From JBJEFI01 sp051873875 (GTDB lineage Bacteria > Bacillota > Bacilli > Bacillales > Bacillaceae_G), in NCBI GenBank assembly GCA_051873875.1, contig JBJEFI010000113.1, forward strand, positions 1-35,034: 35,034 bases of DNA, read 5' to 3'. Positions 1 to 8,496 of the stretch are shown here, piece after piece. Positions within the stretch are counted from its first letter, which is position 1. Every line of letters begins with the position of its first letter. The translations under genes and the position numbers were made by a program. Below the pieces are notes generated by a model that did no database searches, was not told the DNA's origin, and saw only the letters and a program-made list of their open reading frames with translations.

Positions 1-248
1 GGTTGTTCATTAAAATAAAATTTACCAGCTACTTTTCCCATCATTTCAGCAAGAATAAAAGATACTGACGCACTAATAATCATTATTCTATTTTTATTTG
101 TTCTTGTAAACCAGTAGCCAATGACAGCTGCTAATAGAAAATAAACCATATATTCAGCAATGAATACAAATGCATCATTCAAAAAAACATATTCTTTTCC
201 CAAATCATTAATCACTCTAAATAATTCTACGTTCAGTTCTACATTCAT
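1..248 (-). CDS. bcrC: BcrC-like undecaprenyl-diphosphatase, N-terminal part (runs off window)
   Basis: The first 82 codons of a PAP2-family membrane phosphatase are present; the gene continues beyond base 1. It opens MNVELNVELFRVINDLG, followed by a first hydrophobic segment (AEYMVYFLLAAVIGYWF), which matches the order and spacing at the start of Bacillus BcrC. That enzyme dephosphorylates undecaprenyl pyrophosphate at the membrane, recycling the wall-lipid carrier and giving bacitracin tolerance. The ATG is preceded by a strong SD (AGGGGGA) at good spacing. The phosphatase motifs lie outside the window, so the family call rests only on the N-terminus; another PAP2 protein is possible. Confidence 0.7.
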   Translation of the reverse strand, partial: MNVELNVELFRVINDLGKEYVFLNDAFVFIAEYMVYFLLAAVIGYWFTRTNKNRIMIISASVSFILAEMMGKVAGKFYFNEQ

Positions 249-327
249 AGAAAATCCCCCTCTTTTTCTCTTGTATTTAGCTTAATACATGATGAAAAAA
301 AGACATATCGAAGTTCATGACAAAAAA

Positions 328-343
328 CTTACGAAAACGTAAG
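328..343. promoter_or_regulatory. Perfect dyad CTTACG-AAAA-CGTAAG in the bcrC/yoaS divergent region
   Basis: Two 6-bp arms form a perfect inverted repeat around AAAA, about 80 bp upstream of the bcrC-like start and 150 bp upstream of the yoaS-like start. It has no U-tract, so it looks more like a protein-binding site than a terminator. The binding protein cannot be named. A clear ECF-sigma promoter, as known for bcrC in B. subtilis, was not seen here. Confidence 0.35.
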
Positions 344-429
344 ATATATGCAGGGTATCACCAAGAATTTAATAAGCTGTTACTCCCATGAATTCCTTCA
401 ATAATATAATTTAAAACAATATTTTTTTA

Positions 430-458
430 TTGTAAAACGATAAATAATGTGTTAAATT
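430..458 (+). promoter_or_regulatory. Possible sigma-A promoter for the yoaS-like operon
   Basis: TTGTAA and TAAATT are separated by 17 bp, ending about 30 bp upstream of the yoaS-like ATG. The -35 is good and the -10 moderate. It is the best match in this AT-rich stretch, but chance hexamers are common at this base composition. Confidence 0.35.
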
Positions 459-490
459 CAAATTAAAACTAAATAAGTGAGGTGCTTTTT

Positions 491-967
491 ATGAAACATG
501 GTTCAACCCTCTTTTTAAAGATAGCTCTTTTTCTAATTGGAGCTCCCGTTCTTGCATTGGGCCTATTTGGATTGTTTTGGTTAGTTAAGAATCCAGCAAA
601 TCCAGAATACGCTTATATGCTATATCCGATTGTAATAGGTATGTATGTATCGGCGATTCCATTTTTCATCGCATTGTATAAGGCTTTTAACCTTTTAAGT
701 TACATTGATAAGAACAAAGCTTTTTCACAAATTTCTGTTACGGCTTTAAAGCATATAAAATACTGTGCAATTACAGTTAGTGCGTTGTATGTGGTGATTA
801 TACCTTTCGTTATTCTCGTAGCAGATAAAGACGATGCGCCAGGTCTTGGCATATTTGGAATGATCCCTATCTTTGCTTCAATCGTAATTGCCGTATTTGC
901 GGCTGTTCTGCAAAGGCTTTTACAAGAAGCAATTGATATAAAATCAGAAAATGATTTAACGGTCTGA
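491..967 (+). CDS. yoaS: DUF2975 membrane protein, YoaS-like
   Basis: A 158-aa protein with four predicted membrane segments (about residues 9-31, 44-67, 88-110 and 118-142) and a short charged C-terminus, the shape of DUF2975/YoaS proteins. The ATG at 491 is chosen because GAGGTG sits six bases upstream; an in-frame GTG three codons earlier would overlap that SD. Its stop is followed at once by the YozG-like regulator, whose SD overlaps the stop codon. The order yoaS-yozG-yoaT is that of B. subtilis. The function of DUF2975 is unknown; in this arrangement the membrane protein is often thought to work with the small HTH partner. Confidence 0.8.
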   Translation: MKHGSTLFLKIALFLIGAPVLALGLFGLFWLVKNPANPEYAYMLYPIVIGMYVSAIPFFIALYKAFNLLSYIDKNKAFSQISVTALKHIKYCAITVSALYVVIIPFVILVADKDDAPGLGIFGMIPIFASIVIAVFAAVLQRLLQEAIDIKSENDLTV

Positions 968-977
968 GGTGAAAACA

Positions 978-1193
978 ATGGCGATTATCATTAATATCGA
1001 TGTAATGTTGGCGAAAAGAAAAATGAGTGTAACCGAACTTTCAGAAAAGGTTGGAATAACAATGGCGAACCTTTCCATATTGAAAAATGGCAAGGCAAAA
1101 GCAATTCGTTTTTCAACGTTAGAGGCAATTTGTAAGGCATTAGATTGTCAACCTGGAGATATTTTAGAATACAAAAGTGATGAAGACATTTAA
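978..1193 (+). CDS. yozG: Small XRE-family regulator, YozG-like
   Basis: A 71-aa protein that is almost entirely a Cro/C1-type helix-turn-helix: a NIDVMLAKRKMSVTEL helix, the turn and recognition helix around VGITMANLSILKNGKAKA, and the family C-terminal signature ALDCQPGDILEY. The ATG at 978 is preferred because GAGGTG lies six bases upstream; a GTG three codons earlier is part of that SD. It lies 10 bp after the DUF2975 gene and should be co-translated with it. By family it is a DNA-binding repressor or regulator, probably of this locus; the target is inferred. Confidence 0.85.
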   Translation: MAIIINIDVMLAKRKMSVTELSEKVGITMANLSILKNGKAKAIRFSTLEAICKALDCQPGDILEYKSDEDI

Positions 1194-1239
1194 TAAGTAG
1201 GACTCACATCTATTCAAAAAACGTTTGGAGGCACAATTC

Positions 1240-2031
1240 ATGAGAGCAGTAAAACAGCTCGTTCGTTTTGGGTGGGAACAGGCCTTATCCTGTTTGTTTC
1301 CTGTTGTTATTTTTGCCTCGTTGGCTTTGACACAAATGATAGACCTTCCCTTTTTACCACGCTATGACTGGTTGCTTATCATCTGTCTTCTGATGCAGTG
1401 TGGCATGGTCCGTTCGGGATTGGAAACAAAGGATGAATTAAAAGTTATTACATTGTTTCACTTGATTGGGCTTGCGTTAGAAGTTTTTAAAGTACATATG
1501 GGCTCTTGGTCTTATCCTGAGGAAGGCTATTTCAAAATTTTTGGAGTACCGTTGTATAGCGGATTTATGTACGCAAGCGTAGCTAGTTATCTTTGCCAAG
1601 CATGGAGAAGGCTTAAGGTTGAATTAGTTAAGTGGCCACCATTTTTGGTAGTTGTACCTCTTGCCGCTGCAATTTATTTAAATTTCTTTACCCACCATTA
1701 TTGGATTGATGCTCGTTGGGGCTTATCAGGGCTTGTCATTATTGTCTTTTGGCAATCATGGGTTGTATACGAAGTGAATGGCACTCGTTACCGAATGCCA
1801 CTCGCCCTTTCTTTTGCGCTTATCGGATTTTTCATATGGGTAGCTGAAAATATCGCAACGTTCTTCGGCGCTTGGAAATATCCAAATCAAACGGAAGCAT
1901 GGAGTCTCGTTCATCTAGGAAAGGTGAGTTCATGGCTGTTATTAGTAATTGTTAGCTTTCTAATAGTAGCCACATTAAAACAAGTTAAAGAAAAAAGTCC
2001 AGCTAGGATAAATGCTAGTCAATTATTATAA
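1240..2031 (+). CDS. yoaT: DUF817 integral membrane protein, YoaT-like
   Basis: A 263-aa polytopic protein with roughly seven to eight hydrophobic segments and the DUF817 signatures KVHMGSWSYPEEGYFKIFGVPLYSGFMYASV and FGAWKYPNQ, here cited by their conserved Gly/Trp/Tyr/Pro pattern around residues 88-118 and 210-220. The ATG at 1240 follows GGAGG by nine bases; an upstream TTG would place the SD inside the gene. It is third in the yoaS-yozG-yoaT-like cluster, 46 bp after yozG, and is closed by a strong terminator. Function is unknown. The conserved Glu, His and Trp in loops suggest more than a simple structural protein, but this is speculation. Confidence 0.8.
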   Translation: MRAVKQLVRFGWEQALSCLFPVVIFASLALTQMIDLPFLPRYDWLLIICLLMQCGMVRSGLETKDELKVITLFHLIGLALEVFKVHMGSWSYPEEGYFKIFGVPLYSGFMYASVASYLCQAWRRLKVELVKWPPFLVVVPLAAAIYLNFFTHHYWIDARWGLSGLVIIVFWQSWVVYEVNGTRYRMPLALSFALIGFFIWVAENIATFFGAWKYPNQTEAWSLVHLGKVSSWLLLVIVSFLIVATLKQVKEKSPARINASQLL

Positions 2032-2046
2032 GTGTTAAAAATCATT

Positions 2047-2087
2047 AAAAAAGTCGAATTCTTAACGTACAAGAATTCGACTTTTTT
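2047..2087. terminator. Bidirectional intrinsic terminator
   Basis: Two perfect 17-base arms (A6-GTCGAATTCTT and its complement) enclose a 7-nt loop. The A-run and T-run make it work in both directions, so it should end both the yoaT-like operon (plus) and the nucleoside hydrolase operon (minus). Confidence 0.93.
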
Positions 2088-2131
2088 AAATTAACATTTA
2101 CTTAATGTATACTATTTTCGAAATGTTGGTA

Positions 2132-3082
2132 TTACCCCTTCACCAATACATTCGTTAATCTTTCCATAAAACGTTTTTTAAATGTTTCTCCATTTACACC
2201 AACGCAGGCTTTTACATTAGGGTTTGGATCTGAAAGTCGGGCTGTATCTCCAGTTGTTCTTCCACGTTCGCTTCCTTCCGTATTCACAATCATATACATA
2301 GAAAGTGTTTGTACTAAATCAGGGTCAATAGCAACAGCTACTGCTAATGGGTCATGAAGGGCGCAACCATTTAGTTGTTTATTAAGCACTTTATATACAT
2401 CAATATAGTGATCTGTCATATCTGCATATATATTTCCAGATACTGTATTTCCTTCTCTCCATTTTTGCGTCTCTTCTTTTGTTAATGTTGTACGCATTGT
2501 TACATCCAATCCAACCATTGTAAACTTCAGGCCACTTGTAAATACTAAATTCGCCGCTTCAGGATCTTCATGAATATTTGCTTCTGCAAAAGGAGTTGTA
2601 TTTCCAGGTACTGTTAGAGCACCACCCATAATGACTACGTTTCCAACCATCTCTTTAAAAGCAGGCTCTTTTTCCAATGCAGCAGCAAGATTCGTAAGTG
2701 GTCCTGTTGCGACAATCGTTAACTCTTTCCCATATTTTCTAGCCGATTCAATCATAAAATCTACACCATCAAATTGTTCTTTTACACGACTTGATTTATT
2801 TAATTCAACATTTCCGACACCATTTTTCCCATGAATCCATCGACATATTTCTCTTACTTTATAATCTTCCTTCATCATGGCACAAGATTTGCCTGCATAA
2901 ACAGGAATATTATTATGGCCTAACATGTCTAGTAATGACAATGTATTATCAATACTTTCTTCTAACAATACATTTCCGAAACTGCCAACTACCCCAATTA
3001 AATCAACTTCTGGACTACCTAGTGCATAAGCAAGGGCTAATGCATCATCAATTCCTGTATCTAAATCTAAAATCATTTTCAT
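2132..3082 (-). CDS. Nucleoside hydrolase (inosine/uridine-preferring family)
   Basis: A 316-aa protein of normal family length. The N-terminal Ca-binding motif reads DLDTGIDDALAL (residues 6-17), the VATGPLTNLAAAL segment lies mid-protein, and the C-terminal half has the HDPLAVAVAID motif that supplies the catalytic His and a Ca ligand. The family splits the N-glycosidic bond of nucleosides to base plus ribose in the cytoplasm. An SD (AGAGGAG) lies 10 nt before the ATG. It is 30 bp downstream of a ribokinase on the same strand, which suggests a small nucleoside-salvage operon: the hydrolase releases ribose and the kinase phosphorylates it. Substrate preference (purine or pyrimidine) is not readable here. 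Confidence 0.88.
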   Translation of the reverse strand: MKMILDLDTGIDDALALAYALGSPEVDLIGVVGSFGNVLLEESIDNTLSLLDMLGHNNIPVYAGKSCAMMKEDYKVREICRWIHGKNGVGNVELNKSSRVKEQFDGVDFMIESARKYGKELTIVATGPLTNLAAALEKEPAFKEMVGNVVIMGGALTVPGNTTPFAEANIHEDPEAANLVFTSGLKFTMVGLDVTMRTTLTKEETQKWREGNTVSGNIYADMTDHYIDVYKVLNKQLNGCALHDPLAVAVAIDPDLVQTLSMYMIVNTEGSERGRTTGDTARLSDPNPNVKACVGVNGETFKKRFMERLTNVLVKG

Positions 3083-3112
3083 CTATCTTCATCTCCTCTA
3101 TGTATGTACTAA

Positions 3113-4024
3113 TTAATTTGTGCTATTCACTTCATCTAATGTTGGAATAGAGGTTTGTGCCCCTTTTCGAGTTACAACAATTCCAGAAACTTTATTTCCA
3201 AATGTAATAGCTTCCTCATAACTTGCACCGTTTCCTAATGCAATAGAGACAGCTGCTGTAAAACTATCTCCTGCTGCTGTCGTATCAACCACATCTACCT
3301 TGTTGGCTGGGAATTCTTTAACAAAATCTTTTGTTACGAATAAAGAACCTTCTCCACCTAACGTAACAATTACCGTTTTTATGCCTCGATTAAGTAATTC
3401 TCTTGCACCACTTACTAAGTCTTCTTTACTAGTAAGTTGTCTTCCTACTAGTGTTTGAAGTTCTGTTTCATTTGGCTTTACGATATCAATATGTTGAAAT
3501 AATTCATTTGGAATATCACATCTTGCAGGTGCTGGGTCTAACAATACTCGTTTATTTCGTTCCTTTGCTAGTTTTACAACATAAGAAACAACTTCAAGAG
3601 GAATTTCAAGTTGCATAATAACCATATCGCATTCGTCTATCATTTCAATATGCTTATCAATCATTTCTGTAGATAGCATACTATTTGCCCCTTGAATAAC
3701 GATAATGGAGTTTTCCCCTTGTTCATTTACAGTAATAAACGCATTACCAGTAGGAGCTGTTTCCAAAATTTCTACACCACTCGTATCTACGCCTACACTT
3801 TTTAAGTTATCAAGCAGTCTATCACCATACTGGTCTTTTCCAACAGCCCCAATCATTCCAACATTTCCACCAAGCTTTCCTAAGGCATAAGCTTGATTGG
3901 CGCCTTTTCCACCTGGAACAAGGGTAAGTTTTTTCCCAAGTATCGTTTCACCGACTAATGGCATTTTTTCCACATCAATAAGAAAATCCATGTTTAAACT
4001 TCCAACTACTAACATTTTTTTCAA
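3113..4024 (-). CDS. rbsK: Ribokinase
   Basis: A 303-aa PfkB-family kinase. It has the N-terminal GSLNMD strand, the GGKGANQAYALGKLGG sugar-binding signature (residues 38-53), and the C-terminal DTTAAGDSF motif (247-255) with catalytic Asp253. It phosphorylates ribose to ribose-5-phosphate. The start is TTG at 4024, nine bases after GGAGAGG; an ATG three codons in would be too far from the SD. It is followed 30 bp later by a nucleoside hydrolase, so its likely source of ribose is nucleoside breakdown rather than an Rbs transporter, none of which is visible. Another PfkB sugar kinase cannot be fully excluded. The promoter region is mostly lost in the N gap. Confidence 0.88.
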   Translation of the reverse strand: MKKMLVVGSLNMDFLIDVEKMPLVGETILGKKLTLVPGGKGANQAYALGKLGGNVGMIGAVGKDQYGDRLLDNLKSVGVDTSGVEILETAPTGNAFITVNEQGENSIIVIQGANSMLSTEMIDKHIEMIDECDMVIMQLEIPLEVVSYVVKLAKERNKRVLLDPAPARCDIPNELFQHIDIVKPNETELQTLVGRQLTSKEDLVSGARELLNRGIKTVIVTLGGEGSLFVTKDFVKEFPANKVDVVDTTAAGDSFTAAVSIALGNGASYEEAITFGNKVSGIVVTRKGAQTSIPTLDEVNSTN

Positions 4025-4073
4025 TTTGGTTTACCTCTCCATTTCAATTACTTACATCTCTAAACACTTCATT

Positions 4074-4173
4074 NNNNNNNNNNNNNNNNNNNNNNNNNNN
4101 NNNNNNNNNNNNNNNNNNNNNNNNNNNNNNNNNNNNNNNNNNNNNNNNNNNNNNNNNNNNNNNNNNNNNNNNN
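4074..4173. other. Assembly gap (100 Ns)
   Basis: Exactly 100 Ns, the conventional length for a gap of unknown size. It begins 49 bp upstream of rbsK, so the promoter, and possibly an upstream regulator or transport gene, of the rbsK operon may be missing. The 65 bp after the gap (4174-4238) are open in plus-strand frames but too short to identify. Confidence 0.97.
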
Positions 4174-4238
4174 AAAGGAATTGTAGCAAGATTCTTATTG
4201 GGCTATTTCGAAATGAAAGGACTTGACTATCGCTGTAC

Positions 4239-4302
4239 AATAAAAATAAAGAGGTTATACATTTTAGTCATATATAAAATGTGTAACCTCTTTATTTTTA
4301 TT
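4239..4302. terminator. Long bidirectional intrinsic terminator closing the acyl/Liv operon
   Basis: A 28-base arm (4239-4266) pairs with 4275-4302, with only one T/C difference that becomes a G-U pair in RNA, around an 8-nt loop. AT-rich feet give U-tracts in both directions. On the minus strand it lies just after the acyl-CoA ligase and ends the 13-to-4.3-kb operon; on the plus strand it would end whatever gene enters from the N gap. Confidence 0.92.
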
Positions 4303-4329
4303 ATTTAGTTCTTGAAAACTATCGTTATC

Positions 4330-5823
4330 TCACTCAACCACTATCAGTTCCTTCAACGCTTTTTTATCAATTTTCCCTACAGATGTTGTTGGAAAAGAGG
4401 GAACGATTTTTATTTTTTTCGGTATTTTATAAGATGCTAGTTTTCCATAACAAAAATCTTTTACTTCGGATAAAGTAACTACCTTATCAGCAAATGGCTT
4501 AATGATTGCAATAACAGATTCGCCCCACTTGTCATCTTTTATTCCTAAAACAACGATTTGGTCGATAGCTGGATGACATGCTAAACATCGCTCTACTTCC
4601 ATTGGATACACATTTTCCCCACCAGTAATAATCATATCCTTTTTTCGATCAACAATGTAATAATCACCATCTTCATCTTTCATCGCCAAATCCCCTGTAT
4701 ACAACCACTTATTCACGATGGCCTTCGCCGTTTCTTCATCCCGTTGCCAGTAACCCTTGCAGACATGATTACCTTTTAAAAGCAGTTCACCTACTCGATT
4801 AGTTTCTACTTCCATACCTTCTTTATTAACAATCTTCGCTTCTACATACATCATCGGCTTTCCAACAGCGCCTTTTTTTCGATAACTAGTAGATGGATCC
4901 ATATAAAAATTATTAGGTCCAGCTTCAGTTAATCCATATCCTTGCTTAAAGGTCCATCCTTTTTTGCAAAAGGTATCATATATTTCAAATGGACAAGGTG
5001 CTCCACCAGATAAAAATGTATGAACCGTCGTTGTTGATTGAACAAAAGAAGGACTGTCTATCCATTCTTTGTACATCGTTGGAACCATCAACACAATGGT
5101 ACATCCATATTGATTAAGCAAAGATGTTACCTTATCTGCTCGAAACTTATTTACTAATACAACAGTTCCACCAATGTATAACAATGGTACACATAAAGCA
5201 TTTAACCCTCCTGTATGAAACATTGGCATCATGTTTAGCGTCACATCATTCTTACATAAATTCCAAGTAATAATTGTATTAACTGCATTTGTAATAATGT
5301 TTTCGTGGGTCAGAATAACCCCTTTTGCTCTGCCTGTTGTACCACCTGTATACAACAACAACAGGGGATCTTCTTTTTCTATCTCGGAAAATTTTTCTTG
5401 CTCATTTTCTGCTTGCTGAATGAACTCCCTATACGTTTTACTACCTATACAAATTTGTGAAATAGATAATCCCTTTGTTTTTTCAATTTGTTCCTCACTA
5501 ACAAATAAACAAACTGGATTACAATCTTCAATAATTTCTTCTATTTCTTTCGTTGACAATCGCCAATTAATTGGAACAAGAATAGCACCTAATTGGCTAC
5601 ATGCAATAAGTAACTCAATATAACAGACGTGATTTTCACTTATAAGCATGACACACTGTCCTTTTGTTACGTGTAAAATTTGCAGTAGCCTTTTTGTTTT
5701 TACAATTCTTTCATACAACCCTTCATATGTCCATGCATCCCCTGTTTGGGCATCAATTACCGCAAGGGCATGTGGGGTCGTTCGTACCCGATTCGAAAAC
5801 CAATTTAGCTCCACACTCACCAT
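4330..5823 (-). CDS. AMP-forming acyl-CoA synthetase/ligase (ANL superfamily)
   Basis: A 497-aa adenylating enzyme. Core motifs in order: P-loop YTGGTTGRAKG (158-168), FHTGG, the YGLTEAGPN motif, YTGDL, DRKKDMIITGGENVYP, and the C-terminal GKIDKK with the catalytic Lys. Such enzymes convert a carboxylic acid, ATP and CoA to an acyl-CoA through an acyl-adenylate. It is the last gene of the long minus-strand operon, 18 bp after the SDR gene. The SD AGGGGAG is close to the ATG (about 4 nt), so the GTG next to it may be used. The closest named relatives would be LcfB/MenE-type ligases, but the acid cannot be read from the sequence. It gives the operon an activation step. Confidence 0.88.
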   Translation of the reverse strand: MVSVELNWFSNRVRTTPHALAVIDAQTGDAWTYEGLYERIVKTKRLLQILHVTKGQCVMLISENHVCYIELLIACSQLGAILVPINWRLSTKEIEEIIEDCNPVCLFVSEEQIEKTKGLSISQICIGSKTYREFIQQAENEQEKFSEIEKEDPLLLLYTGGTTGRAKGVILTHENIITNAVNTIITWNLCKNDVTLNMMPMFHTGGLNALCVPLLYIGGTVVLVNKFRADKVTSLLNQYGCTIVLMVPTMYKEWIDSPSFVQSTTTVHTFLSGGAPCPFEIYDTFCKKGWTFKQGYGLTEAGPNNFYMDPSTSYRKKGAVGKPMMYVEAKIVNKEGMEVETNRVGELLLKGNHVCKGYWQRDEETAKAIVNKWLYTGDLAMKDEDGDYYIVDRKKDMIITGGENVYPMEVERCLACHPAIDQIVVLGIKDDKWGESVIAIIKPFADKVVTLSEVKDFCYGKLASYKIPKKIKIVPSFPTTSVGKIDKKALKELIVVE

Positions 5824-5841
5824 CTATCTCCCCTATACAAT

Positions 5842-6582
5842 CTATAAAACAATTCCCCCATCTACATGGATGATTGCGCCATTAATATATGCCGCGTCGT
5901 CGGATGCTAAAAAGACATATGCTTTCGCAATATCTTCTGGTTTGCCAAGTCGTTTCAATGGCACTTGTTGTTTTACTTTTTCAATTACTTTTTCTGGAAT
6001 TGTTTCTACCATGCTCGTTTCAATAAAGCCTGGTGCCACTGCATTCACATTAAGCCCTTTTCGCCCTAATTCTTTTGCCCATGTTTTCGTCATCCCAACA
6101 ACGGCTGCTTTAGAGGCTGCATAATTGGTTTGCCCAACATTTCCATAGACGCCAGATACAGAAGAAGTGTTGATAATAACCCCTTTCCCTTTGGCAATCA
6201 TCGTTGGTGCCACTGCTTGTGTACAGTGAAAAACACCCTTTACATTCACATCTAATACAGATTGAAATTGTTCTTCTGTCATTTTTACTAGTAAACTATC
6301 TCTTGTAATACCCGCATTATTAATTAGTACATCAATAGTTTGTAGGTCTTCTAATACTTTTGTCACCATTGTTTTTACCGAATTCTCATCAGCCACGTTT
6401 ACTTCATAAAAATAAATGTTTTCACTTAATTCAGATAATTTATCACGTGCTTGTTGACCTACTTCTTTATTATAGTCAGCAATGGCTACTACAGCCCCAT
6501 TTAATAAAAATTGCCAAGCCGCTGCATAGCCAATTCCATTTGCTCCCCCTGTAATCAGAACGACTTTTTCTGCTACACTCAT
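5842..6582 (-). CDS. FabG-like short-chain dehydrogenase/reductase
   Basis: A 246-aa classical SDR. It has the cofactor loop TGGANGIG (11-18), NNAG (88-91), the catalytic Ser141 (TSSVSG), Tyr154 and Lys158 (YAASK), and the C-terminal INGAIIHVDGG typical of FabG/PhaB. The family reduces 3-oxoacyl-ACP or -CoA to 3-hydroxyacyl with NAD(P)H, or the reverse. Its ATG overlaps the stop of the upstream hydrolase in ATGA, with GGAGG seven bases before the start inside the hydrolase gene, so translation should be coupled. Beside a KAS III-like enzyme and a CoA ligase it more likely acts on the operon's own beta-keto intermediate than on bulk fatty-acid synthesis. Confidence 0.85.
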   Translation of the reverse strand: MSVAEKVVLITGGANGIGYAAAWQFLLNGAVVAIADYNKEVGQQARDKLSELSENIYFYEVNVADENSVKTMVTKVLEDLQTIDVLINNAGITRDSLLVKMTEEQFQSVLDVNVKGVFHCTQAVAPTMIAKGKGVIINTSSVSGVYGNVGQTNYAASKAAVVGMTKTWAKELGRKGLNVNAVAPGFIETSMVETIPEKVIEKVKQQVPLKRLGKPEDIAKAYVFLASDDAAYINGAIIHVDGGIVL

Positions 6583-7478
6583 TTTTGAGCCTCCTTCTGT
6601 TTTAAAAATAGATGCATCTCTTGTAATAATTGAGATAAATCATCTACCAATGGAGAGTGTCCACATCCTTTTAACTGAGTGAATGTCGCACGCTCACCCA
6701 AGTCTTCAATTAATTCTTCTGTCATCTCTTTCGTAATCACAATGTCTTCATCTCCATGCATAATGTGAACTGGACAAATAATCTGACCTACTTCACCAGT
6801 TCCTGCTACAAACCCATTGTGAACATGACTAATATTAAACATATTAAGGGCGTAATAAATATCTGCTAAATTGCGTTGAGTACATAAATCATCTAAGTAA
6901 GCATCATAAATATCGGCTGGTGGTTGGTTTCGTCTATAAATGAGCGTATTCCATAATTGGCGTAAATATTCTTTGTCTCTCTCATTATACGCCTGTTGAA
7001 CTGGAATTGTCCGAATAGAGTCATTGGCAACTTCTTCGTAGGTTAAAGCTCGCTCAAAGGAAACACCATCATTTGTTAACATAAATGGATATCCTCTCGT
7101 TGATGCTGATGCTAGTAACGTAATGGATTTACATTCATCTGGATAAGTAGCTGCGTATTGCATCGCAACTGCCCCACCAGTAGACCAACCGACTAAATGA
7201 AAAGAGGTTAATCCGCGCTCTGTCACAAATAATTTAATATCTTCACTTAACTCCTTAATCGAACGAATATGATGATGATACGTGGAAAGTCCAAAACCAC
7301 GCATATCAACCGCATACAACGTATATGCTTCATCAAAATTTTCTAAAACAGGTTCCCAGTGCTTTGATGAAATCATATTTCCATGGATGAAAAGAACAAC
7401 TTCTTCCCCCCCTTGTCTTTCTCGATAAGCCATATTTTCTCCATTTGGTAATGGTATTGATTTTAATACAATCTCCAT
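6579..7478 (-). CDS. Alpha/beta hydrolase (operon-internal)
   Basis: A 299-aa alpha/beta-fold hydrolase. It has the HGN oxyanion segment (32-34), the nucleophile elbow GWSTG with Ser99, the acid in HGDEDIV and the catalytic His in GCGHSP near the C-terminus. The ATG at 7478 is chosen because AAGGGGA lies seven bases upstream; the frame is open further up but would overlap the preceding gene. It starts 4 bp after the KAS III-like gene and overlaps the SDR gene by 4 bp. It could release a product from CoA (thioesterase), cleave an ester or split a beta-diketone; these choices cannot be separated from sequence. Confidence 0.82.
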   Translation of the reverse strand: MEIVLKSIPLPNGENMAYRERQGGEEVVLFIHGNMISSKHWEPVLENFDEAYTLYAVDMRGFGLSTYHHHIRSIKELSEDIKLFVTERGLTSFHLVGWSTGGAVAMQYAATYPDECKSITLLASASTRGYPFMLTNDGVSFERALTYEEVANDSIRTIPVQQAYNERDKEYLRQLWNTLIYRRNQPPADIYDAYLDDLCTQRNLADIYYALNMFNISHVHNGFVAGTGEVGQIICPVHIMHGDEDIVITKEMTEELIEDLGERATFTQLKGCGHSPLVDDLSQLLQEMHLFLKQKEAQK

Positions 7479-7482
7479 TTTT

Positions 7483-8496
7483 CTATCCCCTTCCCCATTG
7501 AATAACAGTCGCCCCCCAAGCATAACCAATTCCAGCGCTAACTAAAACAACGATACTTCCATCCTTTACCTTTCCTGCTTGTTCGGCTAATTGTAGAGAC
7601 AAAATTTGATCAAATTGTCCAATATGCCCATATTCATGTAAATAAATTGACTGCTCTTCTGATAAATTCAGTTCCTTTAAAACATATTGATGAGCAGATA
7701 CCTTCATATGAAGCATAGCCAAATAATCAATGTCCTTTTCTTGATAACCACTTTTTTGAAGTGCTTGTTTAATGACCTTCAAAAAATTGACCATTGATTT
7801 TTGTTCCAAACGAGCTTTCATACCAGCTGGATCTAACACATCTAATTGATATAATCCTTCTTTTAAAGTTAATTCTGTTAATGGGTGCTTCGTTCCTCCT
7901 GCTACTACGACAACATCTTCAGAAAATGTGCCATCTGTTATCATGCTACTTTCTAGCACTCTATTTTTATTGCTATCTTTTTGTAAAATAATTGCTCCGC
8001 CACCTGCTCCTAAGTTATACATAAAGCGCGTTCGCTCATTTTTATAATTAATAAAATCGCCATTGCGATAACCACCTGCTAACAAAACTGTACGAATACT
8101 TTCATCTGCTATCATCATATCTTTGGCAACCTTTAAGGCCATTACTGTCGTGCCACAACGTTGTGCCACATCAAATGCCCAAGCATTTTTTGCCCCTATT
8201 GCTTCTTGAAGTTTAATTCCTGCTGTCCATAGGGGGTATTCCTTGTACTCTTCACCTATGTACATAACCAAATCAATTTCTTCTGGGTGGATACCGCTAT
8301 TTTCAAGGGCAATCTTAGCAGCTCGAATTCCCATTTCACAAGTATGATCCTCTTCACTTGGAATTGGTTTTTTTGTAATTCCTAATTTTTCTTTTATTAT
8401 CTTTACCGGCAAACCTGTATAAAGCGCAATTTCTTCTGCCGTTTGGACAGTAGAGGGAATATACATGCCTAATCCAGCAACGCCAATATCTGTCAC
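7483..8496 (-). CDS. KAS III-like condensing enzyme (thiolase fold) with altered active site
   Basis: A 337-aa protein of the FabH/thiolase fold: N-terminal IGVAGLGMYIPS, the nucleophile region DVAQRCGTTV with Cys114, and the glycine-rich GAGGGAIIL (163-171). The His that follows a DYLAML strand is His263 (or His269). The position that is Asn in FabH (in the GNTSAAS loop) is His291 in EYGHIGQFDQ. The start is GTG with GAGG just upstream and overlaps the livM stop (GTGA). By family it would join an acyl-CoA or acyl-ACP with a second thioester. The missing Asn suggests it is not a housekeeping FabH and may do non-decarboxylative or other chemistry. Confidence 0.8.
   Translation of the reverse strand: MTDIGVAGLGMYIPSTVQTAEEIALYTGLPVKIIKEKLGITKKPIPSEEDHTCEMGIRAAKIALENSGIHPEEIDLVMYIGEEYKEYPLWTAGIKLQEAIGAKNAWAFDVAQRCGTTVMALKVAKDMMIADESIRTVLLAGGYRNGDFINYKNERTRFMYNLGAGGGAIILQKDSNKNRVLESSMITDGTFSEDVVVVAGGTKHPLTELTLKEGLYQLDVLDPAGMKARLEQKSMVNFLKVIKQALQKSGYQEKDIDYLAMLHMKVSAHQYVLKELNLSEEQSIYLHEYGHIGQFDQILSLQLAEQAGKVKDGSIVVLVSAGIGYAWGATVIQWGRG

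Noticed and set aside
700..978. 92-codon minus-strand frame opposite the YoaS-like gene
   Set aside because: Overlaps a conserved gene completely and has no SD or recognisable domain.
2791..3150. 119-codon plus-strand frame opposite the nucleoside hydrolase and ribokinase
   Set aside because: Shadow of two well-supported minus-strand genes; composition is unlike a real protein.
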